Origin: Ignavibacteriales bacterium
GTDB lineage: Bacteria; Bacteroidota; Ignavibacteria; Ignavibacteriales; Ignavibacteriaceae
Assembly: GCA_016714125.1 (NCBI GenBank)
Contig: JADJNX010000005.1
Span: forward strand, 200,156-264,155
Length of the DNA: 64,000 nt
Direction of reading: 5' to 3'
Under the pieces are notes generated by a model. The model had not been told where the DNA came from. It was given only the letters and a program-made list of their open reading frames with translations, and searched no databases. Shown here in pieces: positions 51,928 through 61,772 of the stretch (position 1 is its first letter; every line of letters starts with the position of its first letter). A program made the translations under genes and the position numbers.

Positions 51928-52133
51928 TAATTGAGCTCCTTTTTCTCCTGTTCGTTTGAAAGTGAAGAATCATTTTGTTTATTCAAAACTTTGAGTTCAT
52001 CGTCGAATAGCATCCTAACAGAGGGGGTGTAGCGGTCATCCATCTGTCCTGATTTTACCGCCCACAAAAAAGCGATCAGGAATCCGGTGGCAACCACAAG
52101 ACTTGCTCCGATTAAAATATAGATTGCACTCAT
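51927..52133 (-). CDS. ccoS: cbb3 oxidase assembly protein CcoS
   Basis: A 68-residue protein with one N-terminal helix (IYILIGASLVVATGFLIAFLWAV) and the CcoS motif KSGQMDDRYTPSVRMLFDDE, then a charged tail. CcoS is needed for cofactor insertion into cbb3 oxidase. The stop overlaps the start region of ccoNO and the ATG is 4 bp after ccoI. Intact. Confidence 0.93.
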   Translation of the reverse strand: MSAIYILIGASLVVATGFLIAFLWAVKSGQMDDRYTPSVRMLFDDELKVLNKQNDSSLSNEQEKKELN

Positions 52134-52137
52134 ATTT

Positions 52138-54552
52138 TTAAGTTGTGTTTTTTGCTGTGTAAAAAGTGCCCAAAGTAGTAAAAATCACTACTGAAATCGA
52201 GCTGACGGGCATCAAAATCGCCGCAAATAGTGGCGATAAATTCCCGCTTAGTGCCACTGATATTCCTGCAACATTATAAATCGATGAAATAATAAAACTC
52301 CATTTAACCACATTCATGGTTGAAACTGCCTGCTTTAGAAACCCCGGTAATAGTTTTAATGATGAGCCATGAATCAATGCATCACTTGCAGGAGTAAAAT
52401 TCATTAAATCATCAGATAGAGAGATTCCAACTTCTGCTTTACTCAAAGCAGCGGCATCATTTAGCCCGTCCCCTATCATCAATACCTTCCGATTTAATTT
52501 GTGCATCTCATCGATAAATTCCATTTTATCTGAAGGAGATTGATTAAATCTTATCCGGTTTGGGTCGATCAGTTTTGAGAGATTCTCCATTTCACTGTTG
52601 TTGTCTCCCGATAAAATATAAACTTCTTTTTTAGAGGCTGTTTCACTGATAACCTCTTCAATACCATCTCGATATTTGTTTTTTACCCGGAAACATCCCT
52701 TATAATTGGAATCAATCGAAATAAAAACCTTACTCCCCCATACAGAATCGACTTGTCCCTTCTCACTAACCGCTTGTTGGTCAACAATTGACCGCGAACC
52801 AAAGAGGACACTACTTCCACCAATGGATGCTCTGCCCCCGCTCCCTAGTTGCTCTTCAAATGAGTCCACTTTTAGTTCGGTACTTTTAGAGAGATAACGA
52901 TATATAATTTTACTTAAGGGGTGAAGTGAGTTTTTAACTGCTGATTTTACAAGCGCACTCTCATGATCGGTCAGTTCTATTCCTTCAAAAATTATGCCAA
53001 TATCTTGATTTTCAGTCAGAGTACCGGTTTTGTCAAAAACAACAGAATTAACATGGCTTAAGTCTTCAACAACATTGATGTTTTTAATGTAAAAATTGTT
53101 TCTTCCAAAGAGCCGGAGAGTGTTTCCAAGTGCAAAAGGGGCAGAAAGTGCCAGTGCACAGGGACATGCAACGATTAAAACTGCAGTTACAACCGAAATA
53201 ACATTATATAAACCTGATTCGTACCAAATGATAACTGCGCTGGATGCAAGGAGCAAAATTGCCAGTGTAAAGTATTTACTTACTAAATTTGAAAATTTGG
53301 TGAGTCTGTTTTCTCGATTCTTAGAAATAATGAAATCGTTCCAGAGCCTTGTTAGATAACTTTGAGAGACCTCTTTAATAATTTCAAGTTCAATCAATCC
53401 CCCAATTTGTTTGCCTCCCGCAAATACTTTTTCGCCTTTACTTTTTAATTGTGGTAAACTTTCACCCGTAACAAAACTATAGTCAACGTTTGCTTGCCCA
53501 TCAATCAGGATCGAATCAGCCGGAATTATTTCGTTGTTCCTGATTAGTATTCTATCTTTAACGGCAATTTTTGAAAGTGGGATTATTTGCTCTTCACCAC
53601 TCTTCAATTTTTTAGTAATCGATATCGGGAAATAAGACTTATAGTTCCTCTCGAAGTTAAAGTATTCATAAGTTTTATTTTGGAATACTTTACCCAATAA
53701 AAGGAAAAATATAAGTCCCGCAAATGAATCCATATACCCGGGACCACTCCCGGTAACTATCTCAAATATACTCCTGCCCCAAAGAGCAAGAATTCCCAGG
53801 GAGAGCGGGGAATCGATATTAATAAATTTCTGTTTTAAACCCTTCCAAGCAGAGACAAAATAATCAGAACTGCAATAAAAAAGGACGGGCAGAGAGAGTA
53901 CTATCATTATTAGTTGAAAGAAAAGCCCAAAAGACTCAACACTATCTTTTACGGAGAGGTATTCGGGGAAACTTAACATCATAATATTGCCAAATGCAAA
54001 TCCTGCGATGCCAACTTTTATATAGAGCGCTTTATTAAATGATTTTGTATCCTTCTTTTCAAGTTCATCGAGGCTTAAGCGAGGTTCGTATCCAATCAGG
54101 TCAAGTATGGAAACTATTTCGCTTATTTTGATTGTGGAGTTGGCTTTTATGAAGACTTTTTTTGCGGGGAAATCAACTCGGGATTCGATTATTCGGGAAT
54201 CAACTTTGTAGAGGTTTTCCAGCAGCCAAATACATGAACTGCAATGTATTTCAGGTATGAAAAAGGAAATTTTAAAAAGCTGGTCGTTTTTAAATTCGAC
54301 CAGCTTTTCAGAAATATCAGGGTCGTCGAGGTAATCGTACCTTTTGACGGAAGAATTTGCTTTTTTTGTTGCACCTGGCGCAGTATTGAGATCATAATAA
54401 GTACATAAGTTATTCTCATTGAGTACTTCATATACAAGTTTACAACCTTCACAACAAAATATTTTTTCTTCCTGCGCGATTGATCTGTCACTACATAACT
54501 CGCCACAATGAAAACAGATCAGTTTTTCTTCAACATCGACAATTTCGGGCAT
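52138..54552 (-). CDS. ccoI: Copper-transporting P-type ATPase CcoI (FixI)
   Basis: Heavy-metal P1B ATPase delivering copper to the cbb3 oxidase, 804 residues, intact. N-terminal cysteine-rich metal-binding domain (CFHCGELC at 13-20, CCEGCKLVYE), an HMA domain with CSSCIWLL, then eight helices. VTGESLPQ (actuator), CPC in IVACPCALALSAP, the phosphorylation site DKTGTLT, the HP of SLHPLSK and GDGLNDAAAL follow. First gene of the cco operon; the 96-bp space behind it to hydA must hold its promoter. Confidence 0.93.
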   Translation of the reverse strand: MPEIVDVEEKLICFHCGELCSDRSIAQEEKIFCCEGCKLVYEVLNENNLCTYYDLNTAPGATKKANSSVKRYDYLDDPDISEKLVEFKNDQLFKISFFIPEIHCSSCIWLLENLYKVDSRIIESRVDFPAKKVFIKANSTIKISEIVSILDLIGYEPRLSLDELEKKDTKSFNKALYIKVGIAGFAFGNIMMLSFPEYLSVKDSVESFGLFFQLIMIVLSLPVLFYCSSDYFVSAWKGLKQKFINIDSPLSLGILALWGRSIFEIVTGSGPGYMDSFAGLIFFLLLGKVFQNKTYEYFNFERNYKSYFPISITKKLKSGEEQIIPLSKIAVKDRILIRNNEIIPADSILIDGQANVDYSFVTGESLPQLKSKGEKVFAGGKQIGGLIELEIIKEVSQSYLTRLWNDFIISKNRENRLTKFSNLVSKYFTLAILLLASSAVIIWYESGLYNVISVVTAVLIVACPCALALSAPFALGNTLRLFGRNNFYIKNINVVEDLSHVNSVVFDKTGTLTENQDIGIIFEGIELTDHESALVKSAVKNSLHPLSKIIYRYLSKSTELKVDSFEEQLGSGGRASIGGSSVLFGSRSIVDQQAVSEKGQVDSVWGSKVFISIDSNYKGCFRVKNKYRDGIEEVISETASKKEVYILSGDNNSEMENLSKLIDPNRIRFNQSPSDKMEFIDEMHKLNRKVLMIGDGLNDAAALSKAEVGISLSDDLMNFTPASDALIHGSSLKLLPGFLKQAVSTMNVVKWSFIISSIYNVAGISVALSGNLSPLFAAILMPVSSISVVIFTTLGTFYTAKNTT

Positions 54553-54648
54553 CGGCTAAAATTACTTCAATAACTAAGATGTAAAAAAAATAAAAATGGG
54601 TTATAATAATAATCAATTTTTATCTTATTTCAGCCTCTTTTGTCCGAT

Positions 54649-56367
54649 TTACTTCCCTGACCTGTCATGATAATGGGTATGCAGCAGTGTATGAGCAGTG
54701 TGACTTCCCGGTTCTTTAAGGAACTCTTTATAGAGAGTTTTTATAGCTTCATTATCATGGGAACGCCTGGTAACACTCTTTTTATCAATTTCATAAAGTG
54801 CTCTAACCCGTTTCATTACATTGTCCAGGTTCTGATGGATTGGTTGTCCACCACCATTGATACAGCCACCGGGACACGCCATCACCTCAATAAAGTGATA
54901 AGGTGAAGTTCCGGCATTAATCTCATCTATCAGTGGTCTGACATTTCCTATCCCGTTAACAACCGCAACTTTAACTTCAAGTTCGCCCATTGTTAAAGTG
55001 GCTGATTTAACGCCTTCCATACCACGAATTTCGTCGATTTCAACGTTGTCCAGGTTTTGGCCTGTAATGGTATAATAAGCGGTTCTAATTGCAGCTTCCA
55101 TCACACCACCACTTGTACCAAAGATTGCCGCAGCACCTGTTGATTCGCCAAGTGGATTATCAAACTCTTCATCAGGAAGATCAGAAAAATCGATACCTGC
55201 CATATTAAAGAATCTTACAAGTTCTCTGGTTGTAAGAACTGAATCAACATCGTGGAGCGCATCATGTCCCAATTCAGGCCTTTCAGACTCAAATTTTTTG
55301 ACAGTACATGGCATAATCGAGACCACAAAGATATCTCTTGGGTCCAGTCCCATCTTCTTGGCAAAATAGCTTTTAAGTATGGCACCTTCCATCTCATGTG
55401 GTGATTTACATGAAGAGAGATTTGGAATAATTTCAGGATAATTCATCTCCGCAAATTTCACCCAACCTGGACAGCAACTTGTAAACATTGGCAATGGTTG
55501 ATTATTAACAACTCTTTGCACCAGTTCATTTGCTTCTTCAATGATTGTAAGATCGGCAGCAAAGTTGGTATCGAAAACTTTCTTAAATCCAAGTCTTCTG
55601 AGACCGCTTACGAGTTTTCCTGTAACATCAGTGCCTGCAGGCATTCTGAATTCTTCGCCAAGTGTAGCTCTTACTGCAGGTGCTATCTGAGCAACTACAA
55701 ACTTGTTTTTGTTACCCAGTGCAGTAGATACAATTTTAGTTGAACTTCTTTCTCTCAATGCTGCAGTTGGACATGCAATAATACACTGACCACACAGTAT
55801 ACAATCACTGACATTTAGTCCTTTGTTGTAAGGTGTGGTTACAATACTTGCAAACCCTCTACCGGAAAAATCGATCGCACCGATTTTCTGTATTTCATTA
55901 CATACTCTTACACATCTTCCGCATAAAATACATTTCGCAGGGTCACGCTCCATCGCCGGACTTGAAATATCAACTACATGTTTCCGTTTTTCACCGGCGA
56001 ATCTGTGCTCGCGTACTGCGTACCTTTCTGCAAGATCCTGAAGTTCACAGTTTTTATTTCTTACACAAATCAGACAGTCTTGTGGATGATTTTCTACAAG
56101 GAGTTCAACGATTGTTTTCCTTGCTCTTCTTACACGAGGTGAATTGGTTTCAACAACCATCCCCTCGGTAACTGGAAAAGCACATGAAGGAAGAAGATTT
56201 CTTTGACCTGTTACTTCAACAACACACATTCTGCACGCACCTGTTGGAAACAGATTTTTCATATAACAGAGTGTTGGTACCGAAATTCCGACTGATTTTG
56301 CTGCTTCGAGGATGGTCATTCCCTCTTCAGCTTTTACTTTAAGATTATTTATTGTTAGTTCTACCAT
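54649..56367 (-). CDS. hydA: [FeFe] hydrogenase catalytic subunit HydA (group A3-like)
   Basis: Catalytic subunit of trimeric NAD-linked hydrogenase, 572 residues. [2Fe-2S] domain with Cys34, 45, 48, 62; His-ligated [4Fe-4S] with His94, Cys98, 101, 107; two ferredoxin clusters at 146-156 and 189-199. The H-cluster motifs are TSCCPGWVK (about 296), MPCTVKKFE (about 352) and MACPGGCINGGGQP (about 496). The last 40 residues are His-rich (HTAHTLLHTHYH). The ATG at 56367 has a GGAG site six bases before it; the longer GTG frame from 56379 is less likely. Intact. The set hydC-hydB-hydA matches electron-bifurcating or NAD-dependent enzymes. Confidence 0.95.
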   Translation of the reverse strand: MVELTINNLKVKAEEGMTILEAAKSVGISVPTLCYMKNLFPTGACRMCVVEVTGQRNLLPSCAFPVTEGMVVETNSPRVRRARKTIVELLVENHPQDCLICVRNKNCELQDLAERYAVREHRFAGEKRKHVVDISSPAMERDPAKCILCGRCVRVCNEIQKIGAIDFSGRGFASIVTTPYNKGLNVSDCILCGQCIIACPTAALRERSSTKIVSTALGNKNKFVVAQIAPAVRATLGEEFRMPAGTDVTGKLVSGLRRLGFKKVFDTNFAADLTIIEEANELVQRVVNNQPLPMFTSCCPGWVKFAEMNYPEIIPNLSSCKSPHEMEGAILKSYFAKKMGLDPRDIFVVSIMPCTVKKFESERPELGHDALHDVDSVLTTRELVRFFNMAGIDFSDLPDEEFDNPLGESTGAAAIFGTSGGVMEAAIRTAYYTITGQNLDNVEIDEIRGMEGVKSATLTMGELEVKVAVVNGIGNVRPLIDEINAGTSPYHFIEVMACPGGCINGGGQPIHQNLDNVMKRVRALYEIDKKSVTRRSHDNEAIKTLYKEFLKEPGSHTAHTLLHTHYHDRSGK

Positions 56368-56379
56368 TTCAATCTCCAC

Positions 56380-58365
56380 TCAGTTTACATTAATTGCACA
56401 GAATCTGCAGGTTTCGAGGCACATTCCACATTTTATACATTTGTCCTGTAGTACATAATGTGCTTCACCTTTTTGTCCAATAATTGCTTCAGTTCCACAT
56501 TTCCTCTTACAGAGACCGCAACCGGAGCAGAGTGTTGTATCTATGGTGAATGTCAAAAGTTCTTTACAAACTCCTGAACGGCATCTTCTATCGAAGAGAT
56601 GTTCTTCATATTCATCTTTGAAATATTGAAGTCCTGAGAGCACAGGATTTGGAGCTGACTGCCCAAGTCCACAAAGAGAAGTGTCTCTGATAACATCAGC
56701 AAGTCTTTTTAGTCCAATAATTCCTTTAAACCTCTGAAGCTGATCATATTTATCGATGCCTTCCTTGTAGGCTACAGGGACTCTTTCGATAATCTCAAGC
56801 ATTCTTTTGGTTCCTTCACGGCATGGAACACATTTTCCGCACGATTCGCTTTGGATAAAGTTCAGGAAGAATCTTGCGATGTCAACCATACAAGTATCTT
56901 CATCCATAACTACAAATCCACCTGATCCCATCATGGCACCAACATCTTTCAGTGATTCGTAATCAACCTGGGTTTTAATGACACTCATTGGCAAACAACC
57001 ACCTGAAGGACCGCCGATCTGCACAGCCTTAAATTTTTTATTGAATGGAATTCCACCACCAATGTTAAAAACAACCTCTTCGAGGGTGATGCCCATCGGT
57101 ATCTCAACAAGTCCGGTGTTTACAATCTTACCCGAAAGGGCAAAAACTTTTGTGCCTTTGCTTTTTTCAGTACCAACACTTGCAAACCATTCAGCACCCT
57201 TGCTGATGATCGAAGTGATATTTGAAAGTGTTTCAACATTGTTAATTACAGTTGGTTTACCCCAAAGTCCGGAAACCGCCGGAAATGGTGGTCTTGGTTT
57301 TGGCATTCCCCTTTTACCTTCGATAGAAGCTATAAGTGCAGTTTCCTCTCCACAAACAAATGCACCCGCACCTTTTTTAATCTTCAATCTGAAGTTAAAT
57401 TTGCTGTTTAAGATGTTATCGCCCAACAAACCATATTTTTCACATTCGTGAATACAATGTGTAAGTCTTGAGATAGCAAGTGGATACTCAGCCCGGCAAT
57501 AGATGTAACCAAAGTTAGCACCAATTGCATAAGCCGCAACTATCATACCTTCAATCAATTTGTAAGGGATCACTTTCAAGGACTGATCTGTCCATGAAAG
57601 CACCCGGATCACCCTCATCAGCATTGCAAATGAGGTATTTGGTCTCAGCTTTCTGTTTGAGAGCAAATTCCCATTTTTTTCCTGTTGGGAAACCGGCTCC
57701 ACCTCTGCCTCTAAGTCCTGAATCGAGAATCTCTTTTACAACATTTTCGGGAGGCATCAGTTTTAACGCTTTGGTTATCGCCTTAAATCCACCGAGGCAA
57801 TGTATGTATCAATTGAATCGGGGTTTATAATACCACAGTTTTCAAGTACGATTTTCTTTTGATATCTGAAAAACGGATCATCATGAATTGAACAACAAAC
57901 TTCAGATTTTCTTACATGACTTCCAAGCAGGTTCTCCTGCAAAATTCCGCCTTCAACTATTGTTGCCTGAATAAGCTTTGGGACTAGTTTTGGGGTCACT
58001 TCGCTATAGGCTATGCGCTCTCCGTTTGGCATTTTAATGTCAACAATTACTTCTTTTGCGCAGTAACCGATGCAACCAACTCTCACAATTCGTGCTTCAA
58101 TATTGTTTTTTAATAATTCAGATTGAATCATCTCTTCAACTTTGGCTGCTCCGGCAGCGAGTCCACAGGTTCCTGCACCAATAAATATCACAGGGATATT
58201 GTGTTTTACAAAAAGAAGTTCTTTGTTATATTCTTTAACTTCATGTGTACATTCGTCGCTGTGATGGCACAAGGGACCTTCGGTACAGCATTGAATAAAA
58301 TGTGGACACTGATTTTCAGGTGAATGCCAACATTCTTTGCAACATTTTTCTATGAAACTTTTCAT
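56380..58365 (-). CDS. hydB: Hydrogenase subunit HydB (NuoF-like) with Cys-rich N-terminus, frame-shifted
   Basis: Flavin/NAD-binding subunit. Residues 1-39 hold eight cysteines (8, 9, 12, 20, 26, 27, 33, 39) and several His. Then come a thioredoxin-like ferredoxin domain (IFIGAGTCGLAAGA; VRVGCIGYC), the NuoF core with SGLRGRGGAGFPTGKKWEF, ICNADEGDPGAFMDRS, GAGAFVCGEETALIASIEG, the [4Fe-4S] site SCGKCVPCREGTKRM, and a C-terminal two-cluster ferredoxin (CSGCGLCKRKC, CIKCGMCLETC). Breaks near 57775 and 57575. Restored about 662 residues. The stop abuts hydA and the start overlaps hydC by four bases. Confidence 0.92.
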
Positions 58366-58853
58366 TTTGTCACCTCCGGTGATTTGACAGAAGTCGCCTT
58401 CGCAGGAGTCGGTTGATATTTTTTAAGTATTTTATCGATCTCTTTTACAGTTATTCTTCCATAATAGTCATCATTTATACATATAACAGGAGCGATTGAA
58501 CAAGCACCGATACAACTTACAACCTCGAGGGTAAAGTTTTTATCTCTGCTGGTTTGTCCCGGTTTAAGATTTAATGCAGATTCCAGCCCAAATAAAATAT
58601 TGGCTGAGTTTTTAACATGGCAGGCTGTTCCACGACACACTCTGATAATGTTTTTACCAAGTGGGGTTAAGCGGAACTGATTGTAGAATGTAGCTACGCC
58701 GTAAATTGAGCTGAGGGGCATTCCAATATGTGCGGCTGCTTCCGTTAATACATCTTCAGGTAGATATCCAAATGCATCTTGAATATCCTGTAGAAGAGGT
58801 ATTAAGACACTTCTGTCACCTTTTGGGTATTGTGCTATTGTTTGATTTGCCAT
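58362..58853 (-). CDS. hydC: Hydrogenase subunit HydC (NuoE-like)
   Basis: Thioredoxin-fold [2Fe-2S] subunit, 163 residues, intact. N-terminal helical part (LIPLLQDIQDAFGYLPEDVL; YGVATFYNQF) and the cluster ligands CRGTAC and CIGACSIAP, as in NuoE. The tail (PTPAKATSVKSPEVTK) is low in complexity. First gene of the hydC-hydB-hydA operon; its promoter must lie in the 407-bp gap to htrA. Confidence 0.94.
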   Translation of the reverse strand: MANQTIAQYPKGDRSVLIPLLQDIQDAFGYLPEDVLTEAAAHIGMPLSSIYGVATFYNQFRLTPLGKNIIRVCRGTACHVKNSANILFGLESALNLKPGQTSRDKNFTLEVVSCIGACSIAPVICINDDYYGRITVKEIDKILKKYQPTPAKATSVKSPEVTK

Positions 58854-59260
58854 TCCAAATTCCTTAATGAATACACTACTAATTAAGCAATAATCATACC
58901 AAGTTATTTTAGGTCAAAAATGAGTTCCTATTCACATTGGCACACAATTTGCTTATAACTTCCCTTTCTCACTAATTAGATAAAACTTTCCAATTTGTAA
59001 GAATGCAGGTTTTTGGGTTTTGACTAATGGTTGCTAGAAGAGGAAATTAATGGATTGTAAGCTATTAAGCACTGGTAGTAAATAACTGAAAATGTTAGTT
59101 CAATAATTTATAATAACGAGTGAATCGAAAATTATTTTCAATACTCAGCGATGAAATCCAAGTAAACCTTCTCCCCAAACTATTCATGAATATTGAATTA
59201 TCCCCGATTGCATTATTTTTGTAGTCTTTGACAGGAAAATTAAGAAAAGGAGAATATTGC
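58854..59260. other. 407-bp divergent intergenic region, hydC to htrA
   Basis: Separates hydC (-) and htrA (+). No ORF longer than about 15 codons. It holds a sigma-54-type promoter on the plus strand (listed apart), a perfect 10-bp palindrome ATTCATGAAT near 59180 and a palindrome-like GAAAATTATTTTC near 59128. Both are common in AT-rich DNA. No clear terminator or riboswitch fold was recognised. On the minus strand I see no good promoter for hydC. Confidence 0.6.
58937..58953 (+). promoter_or_regulatory. Sigma-54 (RpoN) type -24/-12 promoter
   Basis: TTGGCACACAATTTGCT matches the RpoN consensus TGGCACG-N4-TTGCW at all but one position. The key GG (58939-58940) and GC (58951-58952) are exactly 10 nt apart. 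Transcription would start near 58964 on the plus strand, about 300 nt before htrA. The motif does not read on the minus strand. It may serve htrA with a long leader, or a small RNA. No activator gene is adjacent. Confidence 0.5.
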
Positions 59261-60396
59261 ATGAAAAATAAGGTAATTTTAGCGACGGTGATGTTTTTGG
59301 TGGTGATTTCGTCAGGAATATTTCTTTTAAATGGTAATAATCCGAATGAAAAAACCGTTTATGAAAATTCACAATCTTTGGCTTCTGACAGGGAAAATAT
59401 TATCACAAAAACAGTTGCAAGTGTCTCCCCCGCTGTGGTTGGAATAAATGTTACCGAGGTGAGGCAGGTTAATAATCCCTTCTTCAATCCATTTTTTAAC
59501 GATCCATTTTTTCAACAGTTTTTTGGCGATCAAAGTTATTCACAAGAAGTTAAAGGACTTGGTTCAGGTTTCCTCATTTCAAAAGATGGTTATATCCTAA
59601 CCAACGACCATGTAGCAGGAAACGCAAAAAAGATTACTGTGACCCTGACAGATGGTCGACATTATGAAGCTAAAGTGGTTGGAAACCGACAAGGTTTCTG
59701 ATGTTTGTCTGTTAAAAATTGAAGAGAACAAACTTCCCTTCCTGAAGCTTGGCAATTCAAACGATATTATCATAGGTGAGTGGTCGATTGCTCTTGGCAA
59801 TCCATTTGGACTTTTTGATGTCAATGATCAACCCACCGTCACGGTCGGAGTTATCTCAGCAAAAAACATGAACCTTGAACCGGTTGACGAACGATTTTAT
59901 TTGAATATGATTCAAACCGATGCAGCTATCAATGGCGGAAACAGTGGCGGACCTCTCGTCAATTCCGTTGGAGATGTTATTGGTATGAATACCATTATCT
60001 ATTCAACCGGAAGTGGAAAAGGGAGCATTGGACTTGGATTTGCCATCCCCATCAATAAAGTTAAAAAGATTGTGGATGAATTGAAGTTAAAAGGAGAAAT
60101 CGACCGGAATTTCTACACAGGTTTGGGAGTTCAGGATATTGATGAAAAGATTGCTGCCTACTTTAAACTTCAAAATGCAAGAGGTGTGATCGTAAATAGT
60201 GATGAAAACTCCCTGCCGAAAAAGCCGGTTTAAAAGTGGTGATGTAATCCTTGCACTCGGTGATTTTAAGGTCAGTAACAGAAACAATTTACTGGGGATT
60301 TTACAAGAATACAGAACGGGACAAACTGTTGAATTCACAGTGCTTCGTGACGAAGAAAAGATTAAATTTGAGATGGAATTGGAAAGAAGAAAATGA
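59261..60396 (+). CDS. htrA: HtrA/Deg-type periplasmic serine protease, frame-shifted
   Basis: Envelope protease/chaperone. N-terminal anchor or signal helix (VILATVMFLVVISSGIFLL). Trypsin-like domain with His in LTNDHVAGN, Asp in KVSDVCLLKIE and Ser in GGNSGGPLVNS. One PDZ domain (GLGVQDIDEKIAAYF; GLKSGDVILALGDFKV). A Phe/Asn/Pro-rich stretch (NNPFFNPFFNDPFFQQFF) precedes the protease core. Breaks near 59690 and 60225 (A-run one short before AGTGGTGAT). The ATG at 59261 has an AAGGAG site; the upstream TTG frame is not needed. Stop overlaps purB by four bases. Confidence 0.92.
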
Positions 60397-61687
60397 TTGA
60401 AAGATATACCCTGCCTGAAATAGGCAGAATTTGGAGTGATCAGTTTAAGTATGAAACCTGGCTGCAAATTGAAATTCTTGCAACAGAAGCAAGAGTAAAC
60501 ATGGGCGAAGTTGATTTGGTTGATCTCGAAACAATTAAAGCAAAAGCCGCTTTTTCGGTTGACAGAATCAATGAAATTGAACTCACAACTCAACACGATG
60601 TTATCGCTTTCCTTACAAATGTTAATGAGAATGTGGGACCGGCAAGCAGACATCTCCATTACGGAATGACTTCTTCTGATGTTCTTGACACTGCACTTTC
60701 GGTACAGATTAAAGCAGCTTCGGAAATTATTCTTAAAAAGTGGACATTCTGATCGACTCTCTAAAAGAGAGAGCCCTTGAGCATAAAAATACTTTATGTA
60801 TTGGCAGAACTCATGGTATCCATGCTGAAGTGACTACAATGGGACTTAAATTTGCCCAGTGGTATGATGAGATGGCACGCAATAGAAAACGATTTATTGA
60901 AGCGATTAATGAGATTTCTATTGGTCAGATTTCAGGTGCCGTTGGCACTTTTGATCACCTTTCCCCTCAAGTTGAAGAATTTGTTTGTGAAAACCTTGGA
61001 TTAAAGCCAGAGCCTGTTTCAACTCAGGTTATCCAACGAGACCGCCACGCTTATTATCTTGCTGTAACGGGAATTATCGCCGGAACTCTGGAAAAGATCG
61101 CCACCGAAATTCGTCACCTTCAAAAAACAGAAGTTCTTGAGGCAGAGGAATTTTTTGGTAAAGGACAAAAGGGTTCTTCGGCGATGCCTCACAAAAGAAA
61201 TCCAATTGTGTGTGAGCGAATAACGGGAATGGCAAGATTAATGAGGTCTTACATCTCCCCTGCTGTGGAAAATATTGCTCTTTGGCACGAAAGGGACATT
61301 TCTCACTCTTCAGTTGAACGAGTTGTATTCCCCGATGCGACAATTTTGATCGATTATATGCTTCAAAAGTCGATTGACCTTATTCAAAAGCTGATTATTT
61401 ATCCTGAAAACATGATGAAAAACATACTTTTGACAAGAGGTCTCACCTACTCTCAAAAAGTGTTACTTGCTCTTACTGAGTCGGGGCTTTCTAGAGAAGC
61501 GTCTTATGCAGCAGTACAGGATGCTGCAATGAGAGTCTGGAGGGATGAATCTCTCAATCTTAAAGATGAACTACTCAAAAATGATGTTGTGAAAAACAAT
61601 ATTACCACAGAACGATTTGATTCCATTTTTGATCTTAAAAACTCACTTAAAAATGTGGATTACATATTTAACAAAGCCTTTAAATAA
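60393..61687 (+). CDS. purB: Adenylosuccinate lyase, frame-shifted
   Basis: Two steps of purine synthesis: SAICAR to AICAR, and adenylosuccinate to AMP. Fumarase/aspartase fold. TTQHDVIAF, HYGMTSSDVLDTA at about 89-101, and after the break GRTHGIHAEVTTMG with the catalytic His, then the signature SSAMPHKRNPI. The single break is near 60740; restored KKVDILIDSLKERALEH. Length about 431. Coupled to htrA by a 4-bp overlap, a pairing without obvious functional link. A terminator follows after 6 bp. Confidence 0.94.
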
Positions 61688-61693
61688 AAAAAC

Positions 61694-61725
61694 AGGCTGC
61701 CCCAATTGAGACAGCCTCTATTTTT
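61694..61725. terminator. Terminator between purB and the ALDH gene
   Basis: AGGCTG (61694-61699) pairs with CAGCCT (61712-61717), with TATTTTT after it. The loop CCCCAATTGAGA resembles that of the terminator at 38458. Placed between convergent genes and read from the purB side. Confidence 0.8.
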
Positions 61726-61772
61726 AGGCGGTTTCCTATGATAAAGAAAATTGTCATGCAAAGGATAGCTGC

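Noticed and set aside
56380..58853. hydB-hydC as respiratory complex I nuoF-nuoE
   Set aside because: HydA next to them carries all H-cluster motifs and HydB has the extra C-terminal ferredoxin; no other nuo genes are present.
59120..59190. Palindromes GAAAATTATTTTC and ATTCATGAAT as operators
   Set aside because: Short AT-rich palindromes of this size are expected by chance in this sequence; no second copy or spacing pattern was seen.
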